Origin: Liolophura sinensis
Lineage: Eukaryota; Mollusca; Polyplacophora; Chitonida; Chitonidae
Direction: 5' to 3'
Assembly (NCBI RefSeq): GCF_032854445.1
Contig: NC_088300.1
Location: 18,891,608 to 18,955,607 of the forward strand
Length of the DNA stretch: 64,000 nt
Below the pieces are notes generated by a model. That model saw nothing but the letters and a program-made list of their open reading frames with translations. It did no database searches and had not been told where the DNA came from. A program made the translations under genes and the position numbers. Of this stretch, positions 34,601-46,489 are shown one piece after another. How positions within the stretch are numbered: position 1 is the stretch's first letter; each line of letters begins with the position of its first letter.

Positions 34601-35845
34601 CGCCTGGTCGAATTTGTCACAATCTCGCGGCGTGTTCCAGATCTCGTCTGTTAGATTCCTATATATAGGTTTTCATTAATAGACATTAAATAATTCAAAA
34701 ATTGTTTGTTTTAGCTTGTTGCTGAGTGAATGTATAATCAACTTGATGTTGTAATCTGAATAAAGTTCACATCCTTGGACAGCAGGTGTCACACATATAC
34801 ACTTATTATGTTATAAACTATAAGCCATCCAGACTGTCATAAAGACCTTGAGTTATGAAAATTATAGTTTGTTTCTCGTTCTTGCCATGTAGAATTTAAA
34901 TGATTTATCGGTTTTACTGCGTTAGCCGGGAAAAGTAAGCCACCACATTCACCATGGAGACACCAGATATTGTCTACAGCAGGCAAAACAAACGTACTGT
35001 GAGATGGTCTGATACTGGAAGGTGCATATCAGGTTATGTGTGAGTAAGGTCAACGTCATCAATAATTTCACATCGGGCAGACAGACGAAAGGTAAAGCTC
35101 AGGTGTCACTGTGTGGGAAGTATAAATAACTCATGAGTGTCCAGCGGTTCGTCGCCATCACGCTCACTTGGTGGGAGTGTACATAAGATTGGTGCAAAGC
35201 AATAGCAATGTATCTCAAGTATATCCACTTAAAAATTTTGACTTCCTAATTTGATGGATTGATGTATTTGGACAAATGTGAGGTAGAACCGATGCTTGTT
35301 CACTCCTTTGCCTGACAATGCTTGAACTCTGGCATTTCTTCCTAAATAGCTATTAAACTATCTTGGCTTAGGTAGTCATTGGCTTTTCGGATGGGTGCTT
35401 GAACTGTTTCCTGTCTGAACTTGCAATGAATCAAATAGAAAAACCAATTTCTGGAAAGGCTTGGCCTGTGGCCTTTCTTGACCTACAATGCCTCAAATAT
35501 AAAACTATTAAAGATAAAGAAAACTTTCCTGACAAAGAAAAGTTGAGCTGTTGACTATTTTGAATTGCAATGATCGAGATGCATCCAAAGGCATTCTCTA
35601 TGTTGTAATGACGAAGAATACATGAACTTGGAACACGCCGCGAGATTGTGACAGTCTTGGCTTGCAATGTCCCAAGAAGAAGGAGTTCAAATCAGTTTTT
35701 CAAAGGAATCTGGAGTTATGATTAGCTGTGATGCCGGAAATGTCTTATAGCATAATTTTAATAGGAGTCTATCTCTCCTAAATCATAATGTCGGTATGAT
35801 CTTCTTTCACCCACATCTTTCACCATTTGCTGAGATCACATGCAC
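34601..35845. other. Unassigned intergenic DNA
   Basis: No exon recognised. Between about 35300 and 35690 there are irregularly spaced (G/A)CAATG-centred phrases (CTTGCAATGAATC, CTACAATGCCTC, TTGCAATGATCG, CTTGCAATGTCC) that may be a decayed tandem array. Confidence 0.4.
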
Positions 35846-36060
35846 ATGGTGGCCGGGTAAGACGCTTGGGCCCATGAGATGCGGATTCAAACCCGCTCTT
35901 GGCCGGGGAATTTCGAATGGCCGCTTGCACAGTCTAACGGCCGATGAAGACCGCTAATCTTTCATCAGTTTGCACGTGCACTTGGGGAGTCTGTCAGTAA
36001 CTTCCCAAAGGTTGCCGGTTCATTCCGAAATGTCCGGTTTTTCCACTCATAAAGCCTAAG
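35846..36060 (+). mobile_element. tRNA-derived SINE, family B-like
   Basis: The head has box A-like TGGCCGGGTAAGACGC and box B GGATTCAAACCCGCTCTTGG. It is followed by a body with TTCGAATGGCCGCTTGCACA and CAGTAACTTCCCAAAGG. No AATAAA-type tail is visible, so the 3' end may be lost. The box B plus GCTCTTG link to 46490 is the basis for the grouping. Confidence 0.6.
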
Positions 36061-36708
36061 TCGCGGTCACGGTTGGTGGACATATTCACTCGTAAGTTCC
36101 GCTTGCGAAATACACTGGCGATACGTACAACGCGTAGACCACGGATACACTGGACGGTGTTTTCCATCAGAAAGTTTGATCATTTGACCTAGTAAACCAT
36201 GTGACACAAACTATAACGGGGCCATTTTAGAAATAATTAAAGATTTCGTGCGAAGTAATCTATCTCGATCTGTGGAATTCGCGGGCACACTACACATGTT
36301 CCAAGCGAGCCTCACCGCGGAGAAAAACGCCTGCAAAATACGCTGTCGTCGGGTATTAGGAAATCTACAAAATACGTCTGTATCATCAAGGTTAGTTAAT
36401 GAACGTAAGTTAGAGTTATCGCTTGAAATACATCTTTTGGGTTCTAGGTAGCCGTCGGCTAATTAAGAGTTCAACAATTAGAGACAACCGTTGGAGAAAT
36501 CGCTTTGTGTTATATCAATCCATAACGCATGAATAGGGATACTTTCGAGTTATGGAGGTTGGACTCATGATGGTATCATTATATCATTATATCATCATAC
36601 ATAAGAGCTTTTCCAGTTTCTAATATAAAAATTGGTCCAAGATTCTTTATGTACCCATACTGAGCAGACAATGGTACAGTCGCTCATATCATGTCTGAAC
36701 TTGACTTC
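36061..36708. other. Unassigned intergenic DNA
   Basis: Includes a short (ATATCATT)n-like run at about 36575-36600. No gene recognised. Confidence 0.5.
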
Positions 36709-36951
36709 AATATGGGAGGGTGGCTGGGCTCTGTGGCTCTGTTGGTTAGCGCTCTAGCGTAGCTTAATGACCCAGAAACAAATCCAGCTCATGCTGGTGT
36801 CCTCTTCGGCCGTAAATGGGAAGGTCTGGCAGCAACCTGCGAATGGTCGTGGGTTTCCCCCTGGCGCTGCCATGTTTCCTCCCACCATAATGCTGGTCGC
36901 CGTCGTATAAGTGAAATATTCTGGAGTACGGCGTAAAACACCAATCAAATG

Positions 36952-37619
36952 TGTTACTACCCAAACTGTCTATATTATAAAGAGATGGCTTGTTCAAAAC
37001 ACACGACAGTTTAGCCGCACAAAAAAGTAACCAAAACCAACAGATTTTTATTTTACAACAATTTATTAGGTTTAACAAGAACAGATAACAAGACTTTTGC
37101 AAATACTAAAGTACTTAAGTTTAACAAGAAAGGATAGCAGTATCTATACAAATACTAAAGTACTTACATGTACAACGGTGTCAAGTCCAAACGGGCGCAT
37201 ATACTCCACAATGCTTAAAAATGCAGAGAGGCAATATTCACTAGAGGGAATATCCACAGTATAACTGAGTGTATGACGAAATATACACAAAATTCCACAG
37301 ACAGGATCCGTGTACTAATAAGCACTGTGTATACAAGAGCACAAATTAAATATACAAGTTCAGACTCAACAAGTGCTCGGTGGAGATATGACATCCAAAC
37401 ATCCAAAACTCTCAATAATTCTCCTTTCTCCTTTTTTGACCTGCTTTCATAGGTCTTATATAGACTGGTGGAATCTTCTAGAATAAGAAAATTCTTGAAC
37501 ACTTGTTGTAAACAAACAGGCCCCCATTCTAAGCAAAGGCAGACAGCAGGCTCTGAACTCAGCATATGTAAACAGTGGCAAGCTAAATTTAGAAGCTGAC
37601 GGCAGTTGTTCACATAACA
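36952..37619 (-). mobile_element. Solo LTR of a retrotransposon, 668 bp
   Basis: Bounded by a 5-base inverted repeat TGTTA...TAACA and flanked by a 4-base target duplication AATG (36948-36951 and 37620-37623). On the minus strand it has a TATA box TATATAAG (37462-37455) in the presumed U3 and two AATAAA signals (37067-37062 and 37052-37047), so the order U3-R-U5 is credible. A 50 bp duplicated segment lies inside (37070-37169). The 132-codon open frame at 37215-37613 sits wholly within it and is not considered a gene. No internal coding region or second LTR is present, as expected after LTR-LTR recombination. A Ty3/Gypsy-like origin is inferred from the TSD size. Confidence 0.78.
37070..37169. 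repeat. Two-copy ~50 bp tandem repeat within the LTR
   Basis: TTTAACAAGAACAGATAACA with GCAAATACTAAAGTACTTA is repeated as TTTAACAAGAAAGGATAGCA with ACAAATACTAAAGTACTTA. Confidence 0.85.
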
Positions 37620-37642
37620 AATGAATAAATAAATAAATATGG

Positions 37643-38181
37643 TGGATTTAATGCTGCTCTTACATCACATCCCCTTACATTTGTCCACAGCTGTGTATGG
37701 CAGTTCATACTTAAGAATCAAGCTGTGTCAGCATGACATCCTGTATGTGTCTACTATTTTATATATGTAATCGTTCAGAAAAAGGACTGAAGTACAGATT
37801 TATAGAAATAGATAGACTGGCAAATAATTTATGTTGCGCCATGAAATATTGTTTGTAGCACGCATTAAGTACATCTAACTTCAACATATTTTAGTTTTTG
37901 AATGATCCCCTATTTTATTATAGTTGAGTGAACAATTTTTATGAGCTACTGTTAAACAGCCAAGACTATGCGTGGAAAATGCTTGATATACAATCTTTTG
38001 GTGTGAAAGTCTGGCTTGAGGTATTAAAAATGAATCCAAAACATCTTGATCATGGTCATTTACAACTGTTACCAATCACCTCATAGTTTTTGCATACCTT
38101 AGAGAGCAAAAACTTTGTAGCAGTTCTATTCACTCTACATCTTCTAGACAAGACAGAATCTCTGTTCTCGTAAGTTCGATA
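37643..38181. other. Unassigned intergenic DNA
   Basis: No gene recognised. TGACATCCTGTAT (37726-37738) matches the right terminus of the MITE at 13441 over 13 bases, possibly a fragment or chance. Confidence 0.45.
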
Positions 38182-38310
38182 TTATTTATTTATTGGATTG
38201 GTGTCTAACACCTAACACCTCCAGATTGCTTCACTTATATTTAGGGTTGGGGTAATCTAGTGTGACCGCAGTAAACCACCGACCTTCGACAGGTACCTGA
38301 CAAACCTCTT
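38182..38310 (-). mobile_element. SINE family D, minus strand
   Basis: Starts with the reversed tail (TTATTTATTTATTGGATTGG) and then the body complement: CTTCACTTATATTTAGGGTT, GTAAACCACCGACCTTCGAC, AGGTACCTGACAAACCTC. The head is not recognisable. Confidence 0.75.
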
Positions 38311-38386
38311 CACTTAAAGTAAAAGAAAGCTAAAATATGAAGTAAGGTTCAACATACAGAGAACTGAAAACTATGCGCAAAAAATG

Positions 38387-38713
38387 CTTTCATTTATTTT
38401 TTTCCCTGAGTTGTGTTGAAAGGCATTCAAACTATTTGAATTCTAGGTGGGCTTTATGAAGCCATACTTCAGGAGACTGATATCTACTGTTCCACCTATC
38501 ACCACTCTATTTTGAATAGACTTGTTACCAATGAAGGAAAGCATTTTTGGGCTCATTGGTAAAAATAGTTATTCCAACATTCGGTGTGGTGATTAGAGTG
38601 GAAAGTTTCCTGTCTCTAGTCTCTGATAGTATGGTTAATAAAGCCCACCTTAGAATTCACATGTTTGAATGCCTCTAACTCTTTTCACAAAAATTTAAAA
38701 AAATAAATGAAAG
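38387..38713. mobile_element. Foldback (long inverted repeat) element, 327 bp
   Basis: The left arm (38387-38534) and the right arm (38553-38713, reversed) share CTTTCATTTATTTTTTT, AGGCATTCAAAC, TGAATTCTA, GGTGGGCTTTAT, CCATACT and, at the loop, TTACCAATGA. The loop is about 18 bases. The arms differ by small indels, so the element is old. No coding capacity. It is either a foldback-type MITE or a local inverted duplication. Confidence 0.75.
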
Positions 38714-39949
38714 ATGTGTGTTTTTAGCTTTAATAAACGCTAGACTAGATTCAGACAATTTCGTAGACACCTTTAGCATATCTGTGACATAAAGAATGAA
38801 CAAGGATCGAAAATGATTTTGTTCAAATATATTATAGTTTGAATATGGGAATATTGGAACTGTGTAAGCTGTTTGCTACATTTCAACGCGACATACTTAG
38901 CTAATGATAGTGAGGAAATAAGCCCACTGTTCTCAAAAGGAGCGTCCATATTAACAGCTTTTGATGACTTCTCGTTGATAGTTATCAGGCTCAAGGACAA
39001 CGACATGTTGTTTTTGTCGAGTGCTTGTCATTAGAGCCTAAACTGTTAGGAAAAGCAGGAAGGTGGTGGAGATCGCTACCTGTGTAGCGGCACAATAAGT
39101 CATCAGGCGGAAAAGCGTGAAAGAATTATTCATCAACGACCTTACGGTGTGACGTATTTAACGTGTACACCGTGGAAACAAACAGAGTCTGCATACAAAT
39201 GGTTGTCAGTGCTGCCCGGAGGTGTTCGTCACCGGTCCCTGGTGGCTTGACGGACATGACGGATAGATCAGCCAAACACCTGGCCACCGGCGGACTGCGG
39301 CACGGTGAGAAGAGTAGCGCCACATCAAACACAACTCCACTCTCTGCCTTTCACAACAACTTTCAGGGCAAAACCTTCGAAACACGACTGTAGATCTTTG
39401 CAGCAATCGTCTCGTCTATGTCTAGTTTATTTCTCCAACGATGCACGAAAGATTATATTGCGCTAAGTCATCTTTACTTCCTTTCTGGTATAGAAAATGC
39501 TTTAATCGGTTACTCAAGGCTTCATTACGTATTCAGAATAAATGTGTCGTAATGCCTTCATTTACCTGCTGCCAGATTTGTTACGGATAAGAGTGATACA
39601 TCTCATAATATTACAATGCAGAAGGTTTGATTCCCACCGAACTATTATGCTGGTCGGACCTGTAACATGAGAGTCTTGTCAAAAACTCTATGCAAGTGTT
39701 CTGGAAGGATGGTGTACCGTAAGGGTTACCTTCTGTTCATAGGTAAACAGCATTTAACCTAAATATCCTGAAAATGTTTATCCAACGAATTTTAAGGAAA
39801 TCGATCCCATGTTCGTATAAAACGATCACGTTTCAATGATCACCGGTTCAATGTAACCAATAAATCAGGTGCTTCATTGTTACACAAAAACCTGCTCACA
39901 AACTTCAAAAACGCTGTAAGAGCGACGATAGCCAAAGCCGATTGCATAA
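38714..39949. other. Unassigned intergenic DNA
   Basis: No exon supported. The overlapping short frames at 39126-39406 lie in a GC-richer patch but show no family resemblance. Confidence 0.45.
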
Positions 39950-40130
39950 CGATGACAGGAGTTGTTTTAAAGAATACGAATGACAATGCAAAAAGAATAA
40001 AATCAAAGCAGCAACGACATTGTGGTATTTGGCCAATGGCACATACATGTAACCCATGAAATAGGGCCTCTTTCCAGCTTGCGTGTATTTCAGTTTGGGT
40101 TTTATAATAACTGTTCGTGTAAATGTTTAA
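39950..40130 (+). repeat. Unnamed dispersed repeat X, copy 1
   Basis: Shares with three other local copies the order AAGAATAAAATCAAAGCAGC, ACGACATTGTGGTATTTGGC, CAATGGCACA, GTAACCCATGAAATAGGGCC, TCTTTCCAG and TTTGGGTTTTATAATAACTG. No tRNA head or poly-A tail is seen. Confidence 0.6.
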
Positions 40131-41181
40131 ATAGCATCAACTTATGCAGCGATGTTAACAGCAATATATTAGTCGTCAATGGTCTAGAATTGCTAAAAAT
40201 CCTGTATTGTCATCACAATTAATAAACATTTACAGGAAAACAATACAATGGGGCAAGACCAATTTCTATTCAAGGATTCACCAGACAAGCTCCTTTATGT
40301 ATAGATTTTATACGAGACAGCATGAATTATTGTTAACAAAACCAACATAATTGATTTCGTTTTGAAACAACGTTTTTGGTGTTAAGTAGAACATCATACA
40401 TGGCTTCACAGCCAGATGATGACACTCAGATGAGAAAATAGGATTAGACTATAGATATAGGGGCCACTGATGCCGCCATACAATCGTATGCTTGATATAT
40501 GATTAGAGGGACTCTTTACACATTGTCATCGGCCAGAGAGACAGTTTTTGGTATACTGCCGTTGCTATGTATGGTAGACTACATTACTGACTGGTAGAGA
40601 TGTACCTTGGTCTGTGTTCTATTATTATACATAAACTCAGCCTGATTATACAAGCGTGATACCTAGTTCAACTACTGAAGGTCATCGTGTTGACTGTCAG
40701 GGAATATCGGTTGGAACTGTATGAGGAAGTAAAACGTCTAGTGGTAAGAATAACAGGTCAAATCGAAAGACGAGGGATTAGACACGGTAGCATGCTTAGC
40801 TCACATGCGCCAAAAGTTGAGAGACGTATGAGAGTCACAAGTATGGCGATGTATTCATCGAGTAGAAATGCGAGGTAAATGTCACTAAGCAACTACTTTA
40901 AGCAGTAGGGGTACAGTAGCTAGATATATATGTTGCCGGAACATCCCCTGGCGGGGGGGGGGGGGATGTCTGAATTGAAACCACACAAAATAAATTTGAC
41001 AGCAAAAAAATTTTATCAAATAAACATCATTAAACATTTTATTGAACGATTCATGGTAAAAAATAGTTTGGAAAAAGAGGCTCAGATTAATTATCAATGC
41101 TGAAGATATATTCGCTGTTAATGAAATTGACTCAAAAGCATGGGTCAATTTCTTTTGACCTGATTTATTCATTTATTTATT
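40131..41181. other. Unassigned intergenic DNA
   Basis: Contains a G13 run (40953-40965) flanked by ACATCCCC...GGGGATGT inverted sequence. No gene recognised. Confidence 0.45.
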
Positions 41182-41192
41182 TATTTACTTGA

Positions 41193-41340
41193 TGGTACGT
41201 GGGGAGGTCTACCAGCAACCTGTGAATGGGCGTGGATTTCCCCCGGGCTCTGCCCGGTTTCCTCCCACCATAATGCTGACCGCGGTCGTATAAGTGAAAT
41301 ATTCTGGAGCACGGCGTAAAACATCAATCAAATAAATAAA
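41193..41340 (+). mobile_element. SINE family A, 5'-truncated, with TSD
   Basis: Begins inside the body (GGTACGTGGGGAGGTCTACC) and runs to ACATCAATCAAATAAATAAA. A perfect 11-base direct repeat TATTTACTTGA flanks it (41182-41192 and 41341-41351), so the truncation happened at insertion, not by later loss. Confidence 0.88.
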
Positions 41341-41351
41341 TATTTACTTGA

Positions 41352-41889
41352 CATCGTACTATAGAATTTCCCACCATGGTGATCAGGTTATAGATGAAGG
41401 GAAATGGAGACCTTATATTGGACCTAAATCCATACAAGCTTATGAGCGACATTCACACACCAGCCGTCAACCATAATGAACGTTTTGGGTCATATCCACA
41501 ACGACCTCTAACACAAACCACCAAAGAACTAAGAAGGTGCGTAAGCTGCAAAATTAGGACGGAATAATGCAGTCAACAGTTTTCATGGATAATGGAAAGA
41601 AGCACGGATTTCTCTTGTCAAATGCATTAAATTGGGTATTGCAGTTTGTCAAAAGAATTTCAATCAAAATGGTCATCTGTGCAATGAAACCAATGGACTG
41701 ACACTCAGGAAATGGTTAACTATGACGTAACATGTTGCCTAAACTATATTAGGCATGTTGCCTAAACCATAAGAACCATAGGGTTAAACGTGGGTGAATG
41801 CAAGACGAAAAATTAACTGGATAGAAATTAAAATAAATGTTTGCTCACGCAGGATAAACTGTTAGGTTTTTTGTCTATCTTCCCCTTTG
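41352..41889. other. Spacer with a repeat shared with 47.3 kb
   Basis: At 41477-41577 the phrase CTAACACAAACCACCAAAGA, ACTAAGAAGGTGCGTAAG resembles 47297-47405 (CAACACAAACCACAAAAGAG, TTAAGAAGATATTTTAAG). A GGCATGTTGCCTAAAC-type duplication is at 41730-41770. No gene. Confidence 0.45.
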
Positions 41890-42010
41890 TTAATATAAAT
41901 AAGAGTCCAGCACAGAGGAGCGACGTCATTGTGATAGGGGGCATATCGTTGCACGTAACCGGTGAAATAGGGCCTCTTGCTCATATCGATTTTAAGTTAT
42001 AACGAGCATC
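41890..42010 (+). repeat. Unnamed dispersed repeat X, copy 2
   Basis: GTCCAGCACAGAGGAGCGAC, GTCATTGTGATAGG, GCACGTAACCGGTGAAATAG, GGCCTCTTGCTCAT. The core TAACCGGTGAAATAGGGCCT is nearly identical to copy 1. Confidence 0.65.
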
Positions 42011-43009
42011 CAGCGGGTAGTCACAATCATCTTCAAAGTATATTTATTGTTCTTATTTTCAACTCCCGTGGGGACGTTTACATAACTTAGTTAAGGCATT
42101 TTCTCCTTTAATAACGTCGCCTTTTAATCTTTAACACATGCAACTTGTACTTCCATAGAAAAATCTCAGTACGTTTTATGAAAGAGAGCCACGAGGAGTT
42201 TCCAAAATGGACTCATTGTTCCAGTGGATATGAAGGTAGCTCAGTACTAAGAAGCTTAATACTCCCGTGTATAAATCAATGTTCTGGGCCCAGTTGTTCG
42301 AAAGTGCATTCGCTAATACTGGTATTAAGTGATATTCTATATTTAATTTTTTAACCGAACAGTTCTCCAAAGTCAAAGTAAAACAGCAGCAGGTTTAGTT
42401 CACATTTATTATAATGTTACATAATTTTTTTAGGCTAAGTACAAAACTGAAGACTTCGCTTAAAGGTTCACAGCTCAATCTTCCGTTGCAATCTCAGTCT
42501 TACAGTACATTGCTCAGCGTTTCAGTGCACAGCTTATTGCAAATGCCAGGGCAAATAGAGCATGTGTAATTTTTATCGCATCGCTTGGCTGAATTGACGG
42601 GATAACAGGTATAGAGTCATACAGGAAAACACAATTGTCAGCTGTGGGAAGTGGAAAAATTGTAGTAAAATCAGTTAAGCAATCGCACGGACTATCGCAA
42701 GCACAATCGCACGTCCGTGGGAGCACAGTCTCCTATACGCACATTGCATCAGCGCTATTTAATTACATATACACATCCTGATATAATACATCATTCGAAC
42801 TTCATTTTTCGTTTATGAGTTCGGCTCTATCACACACACAAAAAAACCCTGTATGTGTCTATACAAATGCACCATAGTTTTTAACACATGCTGTATTTTA
42901 TAGGTCAAGTCAACTGTCTTTCTGGAGCTTAACCGTGATTTATTCACAGTTAGTGTATTTAGCCTTTTCAGTTTTGTTCACATTTTAAATGTCGAGATAA
43001 GTAGGTTGT
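42011..43009. other. Unassigned intergenic DNA
   Basis: No supported gene. Contains a short CACACACACA plus poly-A patch near 42832-42846. Confidence 0.5.
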
Positions 43010-43160
43010 AAATATGAAAGACTACAGCACAGAGAATAAAACCAGAGCAGCGAAGGCAGTGTCATAGTTGGCAAATGGTGAAAGGCAACCGGTGAAACCG
43101 GTCTCATGCAGTTTTACCTCTTTTGGGACTTTGTCCTAACAGTTCGATGCTAATTAGCAA
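43010..43160 (+). repeat. Unnamed dispersed repeat X, copy 3
   Basis: ATGAAAGACTACAGCACAGA, AAACCAGAGCAGCGAAGGCA, GTCATAGTTGGCAAATGG, GGCAACCGGTGAAACCGG, GTTTTACCTC. It matches copy 4 especially well in its first 70 bases. Confidence 0.65.
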
Positions 43161-45166
43161 CTTTCACGCAATCACGCTATGGCATAACAAAAATTATAGC
43201 TAAAAGTGCATTATTTATTAGGTGTTATAGATTTGAGAAATTGATTGAGAAAGATTCAAAATACATGCCTTGCCAATACTCAGTCATTGTGGACTATGTG
43301 CTTGTCTATAGTCTAAATAATACATTTGCTGGATCCAATGCAAAGTGACGCCTTTGTGATACTGAATGACTGATATGTAAAGCAGATCGTTTCTATCCAT
43401 ACATGATGTATTGAAATCCATAGATAATGTATCGAATACCTGGATACAGGCACTGCAAATAACATTTATGTAACACGGTTATTATGAAATGTATCGCTCT
43501 CATTTATATATTGCAGATGAGTAAATAATGCATCTCTCCAGACAAAGTCTGTCCACTACATCATGAATTTCGTATCTTTTTCTTCGACAAAACAATATTA
43601 ACCTCTGTGCATTTTCTAGGTACTTACCCGAGTGGCACATACGTGTTTATAAGTGATATGTGAACAATAATTCTCACACCTGCGCAGTAACCTATCAAAT
43701 GTCATATTCCAGACGTACTTTCTTCTGTTACTGATGTACGATAGTAACAGGTGACGCGGCTTTACGTAACTAGATTGGATGGCAAAAGGTAAGTCAGTTG
43801 ACTTAGAGGTGGTATGGCCAAGACAGCTGAGGCCAGAGGGAATGGGGATGGTGGTAAATAGACATTAGGGCTGGCGACAGCATGTACAATCGAGGAAATG
43901 GATGGGAGACTTGATTTAGTGGGTGCTCGAAATGGGTTTACATATAGGTATGTGAGAAATTTGGGTTGTAGTGATGGTTTAATAGGGTGACAACACAGAA
44001 TGTCAAGATCTGGGCCAAATGGATAGGAAGGTGGACAGTTAATTGTGTTGACGAAGAATTGTCGCGGTTGTAATGCTTTACGCAGTGCTGTGACGTGGCT
44101 TTTACCATCTCAAGCGTGTGAACCATTATAATTCTGTATGGGATTGTAATGCATGTCCACATAATGATTTCTGCTAGCCCTGGGCAATGGTCTAAGCCGA
44201 TCTGGGGTGAGTCCTCAGAGGAAGGAGAATTTGCGCTGCCACAGACCTGTCAAAATATCAAGACCTAGGTTTCCGATAAGAACATGTATATGGTGTTGCT
44301 GTATTCCCTCTCGTCTCGTCTGGAAATGAAGTCTTTGTCTTCCCCTCACACACCTACACACTCTGAAAGTTGTAATGGCAAAGCTATACTCGGAGGACAA
44401 CGATATTACAAGCTTTGGTGTTGTTAAATAGTATCTTTAAACACTTTGGATTTAGCCAACTCAGGTACCAATCGACCACACACTCCTGTTACAATTCATT
44501 TGTTGTTCATTATTAACAGTTGCTTAACGTTGATATAGATGACATGTAAGAAATATGGAAGTAGCTATATAGGATTCATTCTGCAAAGCTTTTCTTTGAC
44601 TCAAATCAGACTGCGGAATGGCGGCTAAAACTGTAGTGTAATATGTGGAGTGATAATGGCTCATTCACAGAACAGTGTATGTAGTTGACTCTTTCCCTCG
44701 TTTAAAATTTACTAAGCTGTTATTAATTTTTTTTTAATAGATGAAGTGGTCATGCTTTTATGCTGCTAGAAGATTACAATACCAGTTCTAATTTCAGCTA
44801 TATAATAAATTATAAGGGTCAGTTGAATGATGTTCAACGAGACAACCTTATACAAGTCATTTTTATCTGTCAGTATTACAATGCTTATCCATGTGAAACA
44901 TAAGGAAATCAAAATCTATATTCTGGAAAATGATAAGCATATCTAGATTTACGTTTTTAAATAAATTACCAGTCTGAAAGCTGTCAAAAGACTGTAGGCT
45001 GTTTTTCCCCCGAAATTTTCTGCGAACATAAAAATCAAACATCAAAAATACAGCAATATACACGGGGGTGGAGGGGGGATTACCTATGCTATTTAAACGT
45101 AAAAACATTTTTAATTGTATTTGGAACATCTGCTGCTGTCAGATTAAAATTCCTTAATGTACGAGG

Positions 45167-45168
<2 letters not shown>
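43161..45168. other. Unassigned intergenic DNA
   Basis: About 2 kb without a recognisable exon or repeat. Confidence 0.5.

Positions 45169-45249
<81 letters not shown>
45169..45249. repeat. (TA)n microsatellite
   Basis: About 80 bases of AT/TA dinucleotide, interrupted by a phase shift at TATAATATA (about 45212). It directly abuts a truncated SINE. Confidence 0.97.
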
Positions 45250-45250
<1 letters not shown>

Positions 45251-45328
45251 GACCATAATCCTGGCCACCGTCGTATAAGTGAAATATTCTTGAGTACCGC
45301 ATAAAACACCAATCAAATAAATAAACAA
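45250..45328 (+). mobile_element. SINE family A, 3' end only
   Basis: ACCATAATCCTGGCCACCGT, CGTATAAGTGAAATATTCTT, GAGTACCGCATAAAACACCA, ATCAAATAAATAAA. Only the last ~78 bases remain, joined to the TA array. Confidence 0.85.
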
Positions 45329-46004
45329 TCCTTTACACAAACTAGCATTCACAAGACTCTTGAATTTTGGCCTTTCTGAGCTATATTCAGTTAACATCTT
45401 TATGATGGCTATTTTGTGGCCAGTACATGAACAGTGTGGATGTACCAATAGAAAACCTGACAGACTGTGCATAGAGAAATAAGTGATTAGATAGACAGCT
45501 ACGGGGTTAGTCTTAAGACGCGGACACAGCAAACAATTTACCATCACGACTTTTTAAAAATTAATTCTTTTGTACATTTAAACCGCATAACCACTTGTTC
45601 ACACCTCGCTCTGTGAGCATCACCACAACTCTGGATTCTAACACCTTTTAATCCGCTCACGCCGCAGGAAGCTCTCTTATAAACAGATGTAAGGCTCCAA
45701 ACCACGTGGGGTGAATTTCCCGAATCGTGAAGAGTGTGTGAAGAATTTGCCGCTTTGTGGCGGGAAAATTTGGTGGCTTACCACACGCCGCATGACCGCG
45801 TTCCCCCAAACTGTCACATTACTACTGGCTATATTTGTTCATTGTTTCCGATTAAAGTTTCAATCTGATTGTGATACACGGAAATAACACAGAAAAGACT
45901 AAAACAAAGCTTCTTTTATTTCCGGCTACCGCGAGGTTGTGACTATAAGGTCACGCGCAATTCCCCAGAAAAAAACCTTTTCCAGTAAGTACGAGCGCAG
46001 TGAC
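45329..46004. other. Unassigned intergenic DNA
   Basis: No gene recognised. A GC-richer patch at 45690-45800 contains an E2F-like GGCGGGAAAA (45759-45768) and CACGTG (45702-45707). Function unknown. Confidence 0.4.
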
Positions 46005-46058
46005 CAGCAATACGTCAGCAGTGGTCAAACAGCAATGGGACGTCAGCAGTGGTCAATC
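46005..46058. repeat. Two-copy ~27 bp tandem repeat
   Basis: CAGCAATACGTCAGCAGTGG then TCAAA is repeated as CAGCAATGGGACGTCAGCAG then TGGTCAA. Confidence 0.75.
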
Positions 46059-46489
46059 ATGGGTCACTGGACGGGAGTTTAAAATTAGCCACTCACGAAT
46101 ATCTATAATTGTTACAAAGTGCGAGGATCACTGTTAAGTAGATATTTCCACTGGTATTTATGTTCAGCTACAACAAACAAATTTCCCCCAAATTTTTGTC
46201 TCAGATTAAATAGAAAGATAAATATTAAATAAATTATTTCCTCAATGCAATTATTTGTTATTTTCGATACATAGAAAATTACTGTCATTTACACAGAGAA
46301 ATTTGATTACACTCTTTTTTCTTTACTGTTTTTACATAGTTCATAGAATTCGATCGTTCGAAATATATTTAATTTTCAAACTATGAGGAAATAATATATA
46401 AAAATGAAAGGGAAAATGTGATAAACTAAATCATGCATATAAATCTACTTCACTTCATATGATCACAGGGGGCTGTTTAAATAAAAGGA
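46059..46489. other. Unassigned intergenic DNA
   Basis: Very AT-rich. No recognisable feature. Confidence 0.5.

Larger units (their letters stand above)
36718..37640 (+). mobile_element. SINE family A split by a solo LTR
   Basis: The head (GGCTCTGTGGCTCTGTTGGT), the body and the 3' end ACACCAATCAAATG stop abruptly at 36951. The missing AATAAATAAATA tail resumes at 37620, after the LTR. A small head deletion removes part of the box B region (AATGACCCAGAAACAAATCC). A possible 7-base TSD AATATGG lies at 36709-36715 and 37636-37642. Confidence 0.88.

Noticed and set aside
37215-37613. 132-codon open frame on the minus strand
   Set aside because: Lies wholly within the solo LTR; LTRs do not normally encode protein, and no retroviral or other domain is seen.
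37726-37738. Second MITE end (TGACATCCTGTAT)
   Set aside because: Thirteen bases match the MITE terminus, but no partner terminus was found nearby.
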